From: JAGDVO01 sp964590075 [NCBI: uncultured Aquificales bacterium]
GTDB taxonomy: Bacteria; Thermosulfidibacterota; Thermosulfidibacteria; Thermosulfidibacterales
Reading direction: 5' to 3'
NCBI GenBank assembly: GCA_964590075.1
Contig: CAZPXS010000005.1
Location: forward strand, 111,114-175,113
DNA: 64,000 nt
Shown piece after piece: positions 27,262-37,329 of this stretch; within the stretch, counting starts at the first letter, position 1, and every line of letters begins with the position of its first letter. The notes beneath the pieces were generated by a model. It did no database searches. It worked only from the letters and a program-made list of their open reading frames with translations, and was not told the DNA's origin. The position numbers and the translations under genes are program-made.

Positions 27262-29639
27262 TGTTCTTCTAGAATGGAAGTGATTTCCTCAAGAGGCATC
27301 GGTCTGTAAAATAGATATCCCTGAAAGTATCTAACTCCCATCGATCTTAGCGTTTCGAACTGTTCTAAGTTTTCCACACCTTCAGCAACGACCGTTAAAC
27401 CTAGGTTGTGGCATAGCTTAACTATAGCCTCAAGGATTTTTATGTTTTGCATCAACCTTTTGTTACGGATTTCCAACTTTACATTACCACCAATAGAATT
27501 AATAACACCAAGTTCTGTTATAAGACTTCTATCTATTTTTACTCCATCTAAATCTAGCTTCGATATATAGTAAAAATTTGAATATCCACTACCAAAATCA
27601 TCTATCATAAATTTTATTCCACTCTCTTTTAATTCGTTTATTCTCTTTAAAGTTTCATCATCGATTTCCAGAAAATGACTTTCCGTTATTTCTAAATGTA
27701 AATTACTGATTTTATCACGCTTTTTAATGACTTCCAGTAGATTTTTACTTTTAAGAGTTAGTGCAGAAATATTGACGGATATAAAGATATCACTCTTTAG
27801 TCTTCTCAATTCATCGTTAAGACCGATGGTTTCACCTATTAACCTTGTCTCTACTTTTTCTATCAGTCTCGTCCTTTCCAGAATCGGGATGAACTCAGCT
27901 GGAGATACAAGCTTGCCATTTTTGGTAAGTCTCAGTAGACCTTCAAGTCCTACTATTTTAATATTTTCATCAACTATCGGTTGCCAGTAGTACCATAGTT
28001 TCTTCCTGTCGAGTAACTCGTCGATATCTCTTCTGATGTTTAAAATCTCCAAGCTCTTATTAATGACCTCCTCGTTATAAGTCGCTATTGATAGGGCTTC
28101 CTTTTTACCCGAGAATAAGGCTCTCCTTGCCCTATCCACAAGTTCAGGGACAGTTTTCCCATCCGTTGGATAGAAGGCTATTGATCCTCTAAAGGAAAGT
28201 TTTATTTTTCTACCCTCCACATCATATTCTTCAGATAACTCTTTTAGAATACGGTATAATCCGAGATAGGCTGAGTTCTCATCAGGGATGTTTCTCATAA
28301 ATATTAAAAATCTATCCGCCTCCGTCTTACCGATAAAATCTCCTTCGTATACCGTGTTTTTCAGTCTTCTAGCAATTTCTCTTAGGGTTTTATTTCCAAA
28401 ATCGAAACCGTACGCGGTATTTATGTAACCAAAGTCAAGTGGGTCTACCATGGCTACCGCGTAGATCCCATTTTTTTCGGTCGAGATTATCTCTGATACT
28501 ATATCTATGAAGTAAGCTTCCTTTGGAATTTCTGTTATAGGATCAAAAATTATACGATTTTTAATCTGTTCGATGAGTTCTTTGCTTTTATCAAGATCTT
28601 TATCAGCCACTACAAACATTGATATTGTTTCACTATTCAAATTCAAAGCTTCAATTAAAGCATCTATTATTCTTTTATTTGCTATTTTTTCTAAATTATT
28701 TTCGATTGTTTTCTTCAATACATCGAATATTGTTTTCATAGAAGGTTCGATATAATCTTTGTCAACCGAACATAAAACTAGAATTTGTCTAATTTTTTCT
28801 ATGGGTATTATAACCAAGTTAGCGATATCGCATGTATAGAAATATATGTCATTAGATTCTCTTACCAGAGATTTAACTAAGTTAAGTATTCTGTTATAAC
28901 TATCTGGTTCTATCTTTGTAAAATACCCTATGTTTTGTAATTCATCATTTTCTTCTAGCTTTAAAACGATTCCAATATCAACTTTTGTGTTCTCTTCTAT
29001 CAGTTTGAGTAGATTTAGCATGTAATCGTTACAGTTATGAATATTATCTTCCAAGAGGGTATAGGACTTTGCTAGTAATGTATCGAATTCTTTTTGTTTT
29101 TCGACCTTTAGGCCCATTCTTAGATTGGTGAGGTATTTGGATAGGGTTTCTTTAATATCGTTTAGTAGCGTCTTGTATTCTTCTAATATTGATTTTTCCC
29201 TGTCATGAATTAAAATTACATACTCTACCTCATCCTCGATCAGTATAGGTATTGAGGTGGAGCTTTCTATCCCGAATAGAGAGTAGAAATCGTACCAGGG
29301 TTTTGTATCTGGATGATTTAAAACGTCTTCGATAATATAGGCTTCTTTGGTGTAGTAAGCCCATCCTACCGAGCCGTGTTGTGAGGGTAAACCTTCTGGG
29401 AGTTTTATTCTTACCTTTTGGATATAGTTTACAACTTCTTCATCCTGACAACTTACGAATACGGGAATCCATTCTCTGGAGGATTTATCGATCTTACCCA
29501 AGGTGACACTATAGTACCCTATGCTGTTCAATCCTCTCACAAATCCTTTAAGAATGTCCTCCACTTGTGTTTCTTCCGTAAGTGCTTTGGTAAGTACTAG
29601 ATATGCGTGTATTGATTTTTTGTAACTATTTATTTCCAT
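27258..29639 (-). CDS. GAF / degenerate GGDEF / EAL sensor protein
   Basis: A 793-aa soluble signalling protein. Residues 1-165 resemble a GAF domain; 165-360 is a helical, possibly second GAF-like region; about 370-525 is a GGDEF domain whose active-site loop reads KTEADRF rather than GGDEF, so it should not make c-di-GMP. The EAL domain (about 540-793) keeps EGLLR, EITESHF, IDDFGSGYSN, KIDRSLI, AEGVE and QGYLFYRP and is probably an active phosphodiesterase. ATG 29639 follows AAGGGG by six bases; a TTG 30 bases upstream has no ribosome site. Probably transcribed alone. Confidence 0.9.
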   Translation of the reverse strand: MEINSYKKSIHAYLVLTKALTEETQVEDILKGFVRGLNSIGYYSVTLGKIDKSSREWIPVFVSCQDEEVVNYIQKVRIKLPEGLPSQHGSVGWAYYTKEAYIIEDVLNHPDTKPWYDFYSLFGIESSTSIPILIEDEVEYVILIHDREKSILEEYKTLLNDIKETLSKYLTNLRMGLKVEKQKEFDTLLAKSYTLLEDNIHNCNDYMLNLLKLIEENTKVDIGIVLKLEENDELQNIGYFTKIEPDSYNRILNLVKSLVRESNDIYFYTCDIANLVIIPIEKIRQILVLCSVDKDYIEPSMKTIFDVLKKTIENNLEKIANKRIIDALIEALNLNSETISMFVVADKDLDKSKELIEQIKNRIIFDPITEIPKEAYFIDIVSEIISTEKNGIYAVAMVDPLDFGYINTAYGFDFGNKTLREIARRLKNTVYEGDFIGKTEADRFLIFMRNIPDENSAYLGLYRILKELSEEYDVEGRKIKLSFRGSIAFYPTDGKTVPELVDRARRALFSGKKEALSIATYNEEVINKSLEILNIRRDIDELLDRKKLWYYWQPIVDENIKIVGLEGLLRLTKNGKLVSPAEFIPILERTRLIEKVETRLIGETIGLNDELRRLKSDIFISVNISALTLKSKNLLEVIKKRDKISNLHLEITESHFLEIDDETLKRINELKESGIKFMIDDFGSGYSNFYYISKLDLDGVKIDRSLITELGVINSIGGNVKLEIRNKRLMQNIKILEAIVKLCHNLGLTVVAEGVENLEQFETLRSMGVRYFQGYLFYRPMPLEEITSILEEH

Positions 29640-29747
29640 AGCACGCCCCTTGTTAGATATATATTTCAAAACAATATATCATTTCAATAGAGTTTAACAC
29701 CATTCCGATACTTCATATAATATCAGTTTTCTTAATCTATCCTTATC

Positions 29748-29776
29748 TTGACATGGTACCACTTAGAACATATAAA
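29748..29776 (+). promoter_or_regulatory. Strong sigma-70-type promoter for the tRNA genes
   Basis: TTGACA (29748-29753), exactly 17 bases, then TATAAA (29771-29776), 24 bases ahead of tRNA-Leu. One of the best promoter matches in the window, as expected for a stable-RNA operon. Confidence 0.8.
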
Positions 29777-29800
29777 ATCATTAGCGATGACTTTAGTGTT

Positions 29801-29886
29801 GCCGGAGTGGCGGAACTGGGAGACGCAGGGGACTCAAAATCCCCCGGGGTTTGAGCCCCGTGCGGGTTCGACTCCCGCCTCCGGCA
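29801..29886 (+). tRNA. tRNA-Leu (anticodon CAA)
   Basis: Folds as a class II tRNA. The acceptor stem GCCGGAG pairs fully with CTCCGGC, the anticodon stem GGGGA/TCCCC encloses loop CTCAAAA giving anticodon CAA (reads UUG), a long variable arm (CGGGG...CCCCG) follows, and the T arm contains GGTTCGACTCC. The discriminator is A, and CCA is not encoded, so 3' end addition is required. Confidence 0.95.
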
Positions 29887-29901
29887 TTTTTTCTAAATAG
29901 C

Positions 29902-29978
29902 GCGCCCATAGCTCAACTGGATAGAGCACGGGACTACGGATCCCGGGGTTGGGGGTTCGACTCCTCCTGGGCGCGCCA
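29902..29978 (+). tRNA. tRNA-Arg (anticodon ACG)
   Basis: Seventy-seven bases. Acceptor GCGCCCA pairs perfectly with TGGGCGC, the D arm contains AGCTCAACTGGATAGAGC, and the anticodon stem CGGGA/TCCCG encloses CTACGGA, giving ACG (I34 expected, reads CGN). The discriminator is G and CCA is encoded, unlike the preceding tRNA-Leu. It lies 15 bases after tRNA-Leu, with no terminator before the nucleotidyltransferase gene. Confidence 0.95.
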
Positions 29979-30017
29979 TTTTTTAAATTTATTCTAGGAT
30001 AACTAAGGAAACGCATA

Positions 30018-32645
30018 ATGACGATAATTTTAACTCACGATAACACGGATTTCGATGCCCTTGCCTGTCTCATCGTAGCTAAAAAACTCTATAAGGATGC
30101 CGTAGCCGTAATACCCAATTCCCCCGAAAAAAACGTGAAAGAGTTCATAGAGAGAATGAATCTTGAACCTGCTCTCGTTCCTATAGGTAAGATAGACTTT
30201 AGAAAGGTAGAGAAGGTGGTACTTGTGGATTTTAAGAGATCCGATAGAAGCCATGCTTTCGAAAAATTGGTACAGGAAGGAGTTAGCCCTGAGATCCATA
30301 TCATTGATCATCATTCTCCTCACGAGAGGGATGTAAAGGGTGATATCACTATAATCGACGAGGTAGGAGCCTGCTCAACCCTTATGTTTGAGATAATAGA
30401 GAAAGAAGGGATTGAGCTTGATCAACTTGAGCTATCACTTCTTCTACTGGGAATATATGAGGATACAGGATTTTTCACCTTCTCTTCCACCACCTCTAGA
30501 GACCTGATAGCTGGAGCTAAACTTCTAAGTAAAGGGGCCGACTTATCGTTAGTTTCAGAGTTTCTAAAGAGGGAACTTACTCCCATACAACTTGATATTC
30601 TTAACGAGATGGTAAAAAACGCCTACACCATAAGGGTGGGAGGAGTTGAGGTTGTTATTACGGAATTTAGTAGAGATGAATATATTCCCGATATTGCAGT
30701 TCTAACCCATAAGGTTAAGGAGATTCTGGGAGCCTCGGTTCTCTTCGTTATAGCAAGGCTCGGTGATAGACTCTCCATAATAGCAAGGAGCGACGTTGAC
30801 AAAATCGATGTAGGTAAGATCCTATCAAATTTTGGAGGTGGTGGTCACAAATACGCTGCAAGTTGCACGGTAAAGGATCTTACACCGATTCAGGTTAGGG
30901 AAAGACTTGTGGAAATAGTATCCAACTCTCTCGCGAGAAAACTCACAGCTAAGGATATAATGACGGTGCCTCCTATAATAGTCTTCCCTCATGCCACTTT
31001 GAAAGAGGCGGAGGAGATACTCCTAAAGTTCAACATAAACGCGTTACCTGTTGTTAGTGATAGAGATGGGAAGGTTTTGGGTATAATTACGAGACAGATC
31101 GTGGAGAGAGCTTTATACCATGGTTTAGCTGAATCAAAGGTAGAGGATTACATGATAACCTCGATGGCCATCGCTAGCGAGGATACACCGATCGATAAAC
31201 TCGAGGAGATGATGTTGACGAAACTACAGAGAATAATACCTGTTGTTGATGACTCTGGAGTTCTGGTAGGAGTCGTAACAAGGGGAGAACTTCTAAAAGC
31301 GGTTTACGAGGAAACCTACAGGGAAACCTATAAAAGGGAAGCAGGCCTATTTAGAAAAAATGTTTACAGTCTCTTCCGAGAGAGGGTACCGAAGAGGATA
31401 CTCGATATAATAGAGACGGCAAGGGAGGTTGGTGAATCCTTAGGTCTAAATGTGTATGTTGTTGGCGGTTTTGTTAGGGATCTCATACTTAAGGTAGAAA
31501 ATTATGATCTTGATTTTGTTGTTGAAGGGGATGGAGTAACCTTTGCCAAGGTTTTTGCAGAAAGACTCAACTGTAGGGTAAGTATTCACGAGAAGTTTGA
31601 AACGGCGGTTGTTATATTCCCCGACGGCTACAGGGTGGACGTTTCAACAGCGAGGATGGAGTATTACGAGTCACCGGCAAGTCTACCTAAGGTGGTGAGA
31701 GGTTCGATTAAACGAGATCTCTATAGGAGAGATTTCACCATAAATGCTATGGCGGTAAAGGTTACGGGAGAGGATGCCTATACCCTTTTTGACTACTACG
31801 GAGGCATGAGGGATATAAAGGATAGGCTTATAAACGTTATTCATAATCTTAGCTTTGTTGAAGATCCAACGAGAGCCTTTAGAGCCGTCAGATTTGAACA
31901 GAGATACAACTTCCGAATAGGACCACAGACAGAGAGACTTATAAAAATAGCGATAAAGGAAGGTATATTTGAGAGGTTAAGTGGTAAAAGGATATTCAAC
32001 GAATTAAAACATATGCTTTCGGAGAAGAATGCTTTAAAAATGATCAAAAGGATGGAGGAACTCGGCATTCTAAGATACATTCATCCTAAGTTGAAATGTG
32101 ACATAGAGATGGAGAGAGCTTTTGAGAGTGTGAGGGAGGTGATAGCCTGGTATGAGTTACTGTTTAAGAGGGAACAACCCGAGGCATGGCTTGTGAACAT
32201 GATGGCTCTTCTATTCAGATTAGACGTGAAGGAGATAGAGAGTATAGCGCTATGGTTTAACCTTTCGAGAGAGGAAAGGGAAGCTCTCTTATTAGGTATT
32301 ACAAAATTTAAAGAGGTATTGTCTAAATTGACCACTACCAACGATAGGGTCGAGATATACTGGCTATTGAAGCCCTATCCTCTTGAAGCTCTTCTCTTCT
32401 TTCTTGCCATGGCTGAGGATGATGAGGCTAAGCAGAAAATCGGAATTTTTCTCATGGAACTTTTAGATGTTAAGACTGAGATATCAGGTAGGGACATACT
32501 CAATCTTGGGGTAAAGCCTGGACCTATCGTTGGGGCTCTTCTTAAAAAGGTTCTTGAGGCGAGGGTAAGGGGTGAGGTCAAAAGTAGGGATGAAGAGCTA
32601 AACCTTGCAAGTAGATTGGTTAGGGAAATTATAGCTACTACTTAA
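30018..32645 (+). CDS. tRNA nucleotidyltransferase fused to DHH/DHHA1 and two CBS domains
   Basis: An 875-aa multidomain protein. Residues 1-300 are a DHH phosphoesterase (HTDxDA-like start, IDHH at 96-99) with DHHA1 (GGGGHKYAAS near 273). Residues 305-440 hold two CBS domains, likely adenine-nucleotide sensors. From about 460 comes a class II poly(A) polymerase/CCA-adding enzyme: GGFVRDLIL, the DLD catalytic pair near 497-499, YRRDFTINAMA and FVEDPTRAFRAVRFEQR. Such fusions are known in Aquifex and some delta-type proteobacteria, where the enzyme may add only A. It lies just downstream of two tRNA genes, one lacking CCA. ATG 30018 follows AAGGAAA. Confidence 0.92.
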   Translation: MTIILTHDNTDFDALACLIVAKKLYKDAVAVIPNSPEKNVKEFIERMNLEPALVPIGKIDFRKVEKVVLVDFKRSDRSHAFEKLVQEGVSPEIHIIDHHSPHERDVKGDITIIDEVGACSTLMFEIIEKEGIELDQLELSLLLLGIYEDTGFFTFSSTTSRDLIAGAKLLSKGADLSLVSEFLKRELTPIQLDILNEMVKNAYTIRVGGVEVVITEFSRDEYIPDIAVLTHKVKEILGASVLFVIARLGDRLSIIARSDVDKIDVGKILSNFGGGGHKYAASCTVKDLTPIQVRERLVEIVSNSLARKLTAKDIMTVPPIIVFPHATLKEAEEILLKFNINALPVVSDRDGKVLGIITRQIVERALYHGLAESKVEDYMITSMAIASEDTPIDKLEEMMLTKLQRIIPVVDDSGVLVGVVTRGELLKAVYEETYRETYKREAGLFRKNVYSLFRERVPKRILDIIETAREVGESLGLNVYVVGGFVRDLILKVENYDLDFVVEGDGVTFAKVFAERLNCRVSIHEKFETAVVIFPDGYRVDVSTARMEYYESPASLPKVVRGSIKRDLYRRDFTINAMAVKVTGEDAYTLFDYYGGMRDIKDRLINVIHNLSFVEDPTRAFRAVRFEQRYNFRIGPQTERLIKIAIKEGIFERLSGKRIFNELKHMLSEKNALKMIKRMEELGILRYIHPKLKCDIEMERAFESVREVIAWYELLFKREQPEAWLVNMMALLFRLDVKEIESIALWFNLSREEREALLLGITKFKEVLSKLTTTNDRVEIYWLLKPYPLEALLFFLAMAEDDEAKQKIGIFLMELLDVKTEISGRDILNLGVKPGPIVGALLKKVLEARVRGEVKSRDEELNLASRLVREIIATT

Positions 32646-32656
32646 GAGAGGCCAAA

Positions 32657-33979
32657 GTGAAATTTATAATCCATCTACATTTCTATCAGCCTCCAAGGTA
32701 CGATCCGAAAAGTGGTAATTACTACGTGGAGGAAAGTGCTTATCCCTTTAAGAACTGGAACGAAAGGATATCGGCGGAATGTTACAAACCTATCATACCA
32801 ATGTTACCCTATGTTAGCTACAATTTTGGTCCTACCCTGATCGAATGGATGAAGAAGGAAAAGCCAGAGCTATTTAAGAGTGTAGTTGAAATCACAAGAA
32901 GGGTAAAGGGTGCTATCTTTCAGCCCTACTATCATATAATAATGCCGCTTGCAGATAATTTCATGAAGGAGGTTAACTTTGTCTGGGGTATCAGGTATTT
33001 TAAAAGAATCTTTGGTTTTTCTCCTATAGGTTGCTGGCTTCCCGAGTGTGCGGTCGATACCGCAACTCTCAAGATTATGAGGAAGGAGGGTGTAAGATTC
33101 ACCATACTAGGGGAGGATCAGGTTAGGGGAAGTAGGGGTAGTGGCCTATATAGGGTAAGGGGTATCGATGGCCTCTATGTCTTTGTCTTTGATAGACCCG
33201 TTTCCGGGACCATAGCTTTCGGGGATGAGAGATTCTATAGGAAGGATCTGGTTAACTATATCGGGAAAGAAATAAGGAGAAAGGGAATAGTTATTTCTGC
33301 GACCGATGGTGAAACATTCGGACATCATAAAAAGGAAGGTATTAGGGCACTAAAGAAGCTTTTTAGGGCAGATTTACTCGGATTTTCCTTAAACGATGCC
33401 TTTAAGTTAGATTTGGTAAAAGGGGAAGTGGAGGTTATCGATAATACATCCTGGAGTTGTCCACACGGTTTGGTAAGGTGGTATGATCACTGCGGTTGTT
33501 CCACCGGTACCCATCCCGGTTGGAACCAGAGGTGGAGAAGACCCTTGAGGGAAGCCATGAATTGGTTAACCGATAAGGTCTATAGGTTTATGTTCCCATT
33601 TTTTGAGGAGTTGAACCTCGATTATAGAAGTCTCATTTTGTCCTATGTTGATTACATGAGCTACCCCGAGTGGGTTGTTTACGGTTGGTTGGGTGATTTT
33701 ACTAAGATAAAGGATGATAAGCTTTTGAGGAGGATAAAACTGTTTCTCGATTGTTATAGGTTCTGTATCGCCATGTACACATCCTGTGGTTGGTTCTTCG
33801 ATGATCCGACGGGTCCAGAAACACAGATAGTTCTAAGATTTGCAAAAAGGGTTGTGGAGATTCTGGAAGAAATCACAGGTTACCATATAGAGGAAGGCTT
33901 TCTCGATAGGTTGGCTAACGCAAAAAGCAACGTCCCCCTCTTTGGGACGGCAAGAGAAGTTTACAGAAGACTCAATTAA
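32657..33979 (+). CDS. Glycoside hydrolase family 57 protein
   Basis: A retaining alpha-glucan-type enzyme of unclear substrate (amylase, glucanotransferase or branching activities all occur in GH57). The 440-aa protein has the N-terminal HLHFYQPPR, the nucleophile region WLPECAVD with Glu, and the later ATDGETFGHH containing the Asp acid/base. No signal peptide is present, so a cytoplasmic role, such as in glycogen metabolism, is inferred. The GTG start at 32657 follows AAGAGAGG; no better start is near. It lies 11 bases after the nucleotidyltransferase gene and converges with the SAM hydrolase gene, overlapping by eight bases. Confidence 0.88.
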   Translation: MKFIIHLHFYQPPRYDPKSGNYYVEESAYPFKNWNERISAECYKPIIPMLPYVSYNFGPTLIEWMKKEKPELFKSVVEITRRVKGAIFQPYYHIIMPLADNFMKEVNFVWGIRYFKRIFGFSPIGCWLPECAVDTATLKIMRKEGVRFTILGEDQVRGSRGSGLYRVRGIDGLYVFVFDRPVSGTIAFGDERFYRKDLVNYIGKEIRRKGIVISATDGETFGHHKKEGIRALKKLFRADLLGFSLNDAFKLDLVKGEVEVIDNTSWSCPHGLVRWYDHCGCSTGTHPGWNQRWRRPLREAMNWLTDKVYRFMFPFFEELNLDYRSLILSYVDYMSYPEWVVYGWLGDFTKIKDDKLLRRIKLFLDCYRFCIAMYTSCGWFFDDPTGPETQIVLRFAKRVVEILEEITGYHIEEGFLDRLANAKSNVPLFGTAREVYRRLN

Positions 33980-34769
33980 AGTGAATCCTGATCTTTCTTG
34001 ATCTCCAATCGGGGAATCTACTAGCTACACTTCCCAGATAAATGAATATCTCAAGCACATCAAAACTACCTATTACAGCCGATAGACCTTTACCTTTTGC
34101 ACTTTCAAAGTTTGGGTATATACCACTTACCTCTACATCCCCAAAGGTTATATTTTTAATATCTCTATCTATGAGCATGCTTTTTTCTATGTTGGTTATG
34201 ATATTTCCGAAGCTATCCGCAAATAGAGCCACACCTTCAATATAGTCTTCTCCTACGGTTACCTCTGGAATACTGATATCAACTATCTCCCTTCTTTCTA
34301 TAGGTTTTGCCACAGAGATTATAGGTAGTCCAAGTGATAAGAAGGCAGAGATAGGAGCAAATATATCCCTACCGTGGAAGGTGCTACTTGTGGGCTTTAA
34401 GTAGTAACTACTATTGTCGATATAATATATCCTGTCTCCTTCCTCAAAGATGTTTGAAAGGAGGCCGTTATCGGGAGCCAAAAATATATAGTCTTGTTTT
34501 AACTTATAAAGAATCAGTATTCTTCTTGAGGTTCCAACCTGTGGATCTACAACAGAGACGAATATGGTACCGCTGGGGAAAAATCTGTAGGACCTTTTTA
34601 GGATAAAAGAGGCCTCGATAACATTTCCCGCCTCTATCTCGTGGGTTAGATCTATCAAGGTAACGTCTCTATTGATACTTAAAATAACACCTTTCATTAT
34701 TCCAACAAAACAACTGTTACCAAAATCGGTAAGAAGTGTAATTATTCTCTTTACCTCTCTATCCTCCAT
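33972..34769 (-). CDS. SAM hydrolase / SAM-dependent halogenase family protein (DUF62)
   Basis: Member of the family that hydrolyses S-adenosylmethionine to adenosine and methionine (S-adenosyl-L-methionine hydroxide adenosyltransferase); a halogenase is much less likely. Motifs: LLTDFG near the start, VVDPQVGT (usually VVDPGVGT), APDNGLL, and [10 protein letters not shown]. The 265-aa length is normal. ATG 34769 lies inside the end of cysS (overlap 19 bases) with no strong ribosome site, so translational coupling is likely. The Gly-to-Gln change in the second motif is noted but its effect is unknown. Confidence 0.9.
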   Translation of the reverse strand: MEDREVKRIITLLTDFGNSCFVGIMKGVILSINRDVTLIDLTHEIEAGNVIEASFILKRSYRFFPSGTIFVSVVDPQVGTSRRILILYKLKQDYIFLAPDNGLLSNIFEEGDRIYYIDNSSYYLKPTSSTFHGRDIFAPISAFLSLGLPIISVAKPIERREIVDISIPEVTVGEDYIEGVALFADSFGNIITNIEKSMLIDRDIKNITFGDVEVSGIYPNFESAKGKGLSAVIGSFDVLEIFIYLGSVASRFPDWRSRKIRIHFN

Positions 34770-36196
34770 GACGTTGTACCATCCGGCTTATCCTCAAGCA
34801 CTATACCTTTGCTCTTAAGATAATCTCTGATTTCATCGGCCCTTTTGAAGTTTTTCTCCTTTCTCGCTACCCTCCTTTCCTCAACCAGTTTCTCTATCTC
34901 TTCAACGGGAAGAGGTAAACCTTCGCTACTCATTTTGAACCATCTATCAGGTTCCTCTAAAAGTATTCCAAACACATCGTTTATGTCATTTATGAATTCC
35001 CTCATTATCCTGGATATCGATATTTTTTGAGATTTTGATAGTCCTCCGTGCTCTATGAGCCTATTGTAATCCCTTACGGCTTCGAAAAATTTTGCAAGGG
35101 CTATAGCGGTGTTAAAATCATCATCCATGGCACTATAGAAACCTTCCCTGTATTCATTAAACTTTTGCTCAATATCCTTACTGATACCTGACTCTTGATC
35201 GTAGGAGTCTTTTAGGATTTCCCCTATCCTTTCCTTTGTTCTATAGAGTTTATCAAGTGCTTCCTTCTCCGCTTCGATCTTTTCGTAGCTAAAGTCAAAG
35301 GGACTTCTATAGTGCACTCTCAGAAAGGCGAGTTTTAAAGCATCCGGATGGTAGCTGTTTAGTATATCCCTTATAAGAATTATGTTACCAAGGGACTTAC
35401 TCATCTTCTCTCCCTTTATATTTACAAAACCGTTGTGTAACCAGTATCTTACGAAAGGCTTACCCGTTGCTGATTCGCTCTGGGCTATCTCGTTTTCATG
35501 GTGTGGAAATATCAGATCCATACCCCCACCATGGATGTCGAAGGTTTCTCCGAGATACTTCATACTCATGGCGGAACATTCTATATGCCATCCCGGTCTT
35601 CCCTTACCCCATGGTGATTCCCAGTATGGTTCTCCGGGCTTTGATGATTTCCATAGGGCAAAATCAAGTGGATTCTTTTTTCTCTCATCCACTTCGATTC
35701 TTGCACCCGCTAACAATTCCTCCTTCTTTCTACCCGATAGTTTCCCATAATCCTTGAACTTATCTACCTCAAAGTATACATCTCCATCTACAACATAGGC
35801 GTAACCCTTATCCACGAGGATATTCACAAGATCGATTATCTCCTTTATGTGCTCTGTAGCCTTGGGTTCATAGGTTGGTTTTATAAGGTTGAGTTTTTCA
35901 GTATCCTCGTAGTAAGCCAGTATGTACTTTTCGGCTATCTCTTTCCAGCTTTTATTTTCTCTGTTAGCCATATTTATTATCTTATCGTCTATATCTGTAA
36001 AGTTTCTAACGAACTTTACCTTATAGCCCTTCTTCATAAGGTATCTTACTATTACGTCGAATACCACGAGGTTTCTCGCATGACCTATATGGCAATAATC
36101 GTAAACAGTTACTCCGCAGGTGTATATTCCTATCTCTCCATCTCTTAGAGGTATAAGATCCTCTTTTTTAAAACCCATTGTGTTTGTCACCAACAT
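34751..36196 (-). CDS. cysS: Cysteinyl-tRNA synthetase
   Basis: Monomeric class I synthetase charging tRNA-Cys. The 481-aa protein has the zinc-ligand Cys in YTCGVTVYD, the HIGH motif in CHIGHARN, the second zinc region [10 protein letters not shown], and KMSKS in [13 protein letters not shown] 36196 follows AAGGAGGAG by about seven bases. It overlaps the HD-GYP gene upstream by 29 bases and the SAM hydrolase gene downstream by 19. Confidence 0.97.
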   Translation of the reverse strand: MLVTNTMGFKKEDLIPLRDGEIGIYTCGVTVYDYCHIGHARNLVVFDVIVRYLMKKGYKVKFVRNFTDIDDKIINMANRENKSWKEIAEKYILAYYEDTEKLNLIKPTYEPKATEHIKEIIDLVNILVDKGYAYVVDGDVYFEVDKFKDYGKLSGRKKEELLAGARIEVDERKKNPLDFALWKSSKPGEPYWESPWGKGRPGWHIECSAMSMKYLGETFDIHGGGMDLIFPHHENEIAQSESATGKPFVRYWLHNGFVNIKGEKMSKSLGNIILIRDILNSYHPDALKLAFLRVHYRSPFDFSYEKIEAEKEALDKLYRTKERIGEILKDSYDQESGISKDIEQKFNEYREGFYSAMDDDFNTAIALAKFFEAVRDYNRLIEHGGLSKSQKISISRIMREFINDINDVFGILLEEPDRWFKMSSEGLPLPVEEIEKLVEERRVARKEKNFKRADEIRDYLKSKGIVLEDKPDGTTSWRIER

Positions 36197-37247
36197 GACT
36201 AAACTCCTCCTTGATCTTTAGTATATCTTCAAGGCTCTCCATAAAAGCATCGGTAATGGCAGGATCGAATTGTTTCCCCGAATTTTCCTTTATAATCCTT
36301 ATTACTTCCCAGGTATCCATGGCTTTTCTGTAAACTCTATCTGAGGTACAGGCATCGAAAAAGTCCACAATTGCCACGATTCTTGCCTCAAGTGGTATCT
36401 CCTCGCCTCTAATACCAAAGGGATAGCCTGTACCATCCCATCTCTCGTGATGGTATAGTGCTATGTTTGCAGCACATACCAACAGAGGATGTTCGGAACC
36501 ACTTAGTATATCATAGCCAATAAGAGTGTGTTTCTTTATAATCTCGAATTCTTCCTCCGTTAATTTACCAGGTTTTAGCAAGATGTTGTCAGGGATTCCT
36601 ATCTTACCTATATCATGCATGGGTGAGGCTAACCCGATCAATCTACACCTTTCTCTGTTTAATCCAAGGGTTTCGGCTATCTTTCTTGACATTATACCTA
36701 CTCTCTTTGTATGCCATCCTGTATCGTCGTCTCTGTATTCTGCCGCTTTACCCAATCTATGGATAACCTCTTCGTGTACAGCCTCGAGTTTATTTATGGC
36801 TTCCTTTAGGATTTTTGTTCTCTTTTCCACCTCCTCCTCGAGTAACCTATTATAGCTATCCATAAGTTCATAATAGTTCTTAACCTTTATGGAGTTGGTT
36901 AGTCTTATGATAAGGTCTTCTCTATCATAAGGTTTGGTTATAAAATCGTGTGCTCCCTTTTCGAAGGCTATTTTCTTTGTTTCGCTATCTTCTAAAGCTG
37001 TAACGACTATAACGGGTGTTCTATTTAGATCGTACTTTTCGGATAGTCTTTCCAATACCTCAATACCACTCATTTCTGGCATTATGATATCTAATATAAC
37101 CACATCAGGTTTTTCCCTTTCATATAATTCTATAGCTTCCTTTCCACTAGTTGCGGCTATAACCTCGTAACCATAGAGTCTAAGGATTCCAGAGAGGGTT
37201 ATAATATTTATATCCTCATCGTCAACCACCAAAACCTTTCCTTTCAT
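36168..37247 (-). CDS. Response regulator with HD-GYP c-di-GMP phosphodiesterase output
   Basis: Cytoplasmic two-component regulator of 359 aa. The receiver domain (1-120) has the DD pair at 9-10 and the phosphorylatable Asp at 53 in [11 protein letters not shown]. The HD-GYP output (about 165-350) has [10 protein letters not shown] and [11 protein letters not shown], so c-di-GMP hydrolysis is expected. ATG 37247 follows GGAGGG by three to four bases; the longer upstream frame lacks a ribosome site. No cognate kinase is adjacent. cysS follows with a 29-base overlap. A TTGTTT-N17-TATAAT promoter lies just upstream. Confidence 0.92.
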   Translation of the reverse strand: MKGKVLVVDDEDINIITLSGILRLYGYEVIAATSGKEAIELYEREKPDVVILDIIMPEMSGIEVLERLSEKYDLNRTPVIVVTALEDSETKKIAFEKGAHDFITKPYDREDLIIRLTNSIKVKNYYELMDSYNRLLEEEVEKRTKILKEAINKLEAVHEEVIHRLGKAAEYRDDDTGWHTKRVGIMSRKIAETLGLNRERCRLIGLASPMHDIGKIGIPDNILLKPGKLTEEEFEIIKKHTLIGYDILSGSEHPLLVCAANIALYHHERWDGTGYPFGIRGEEIPLEARIVAIVDFFDACTSDRVYRKAMDTWEVIRIIKENSGKQFDPAITDAFMESLEDILKIKEEFSHVGDKHNGF

Positions 37248-37273
37248 TTTCCCTCCTAACCTGATATTATAAT

Positions 37274-37301
37274 ACAAACTAAACTATAAAACAAACTAAA
37301 C
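37274..37301 (+). repeat. Pair of 11-bp direct repeats in the HD-GYP/yjbQ promoter region
   Basis: ACAAACTAAAC occurs at 37274-37284 and again at 37291-37301, 17 bases start to start, in the gap between two divergent genes. The copies overlap the -10 and spacer region of the HD-GYP promoter. They could be sites for a regulator or simply a local duplication. Confidence 0.55.
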
Positions 37302-37329
37302 ATAATACAATCTTGGTGGAGGGGTAAAG

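Noticed and set aside
34751-34769. A frameshift between cysS and the SAM hydrolase gene
   Set aside because: Both products are full length with intact motifs; the 19-base overlap is ordinary in this densely packed sequence.
37274-37301. A CRISPR-like repeat
   Set aside because: Only two 11-base copies with a 6-base gap; no array, spacers or cas genes are seen anywhere in the window.
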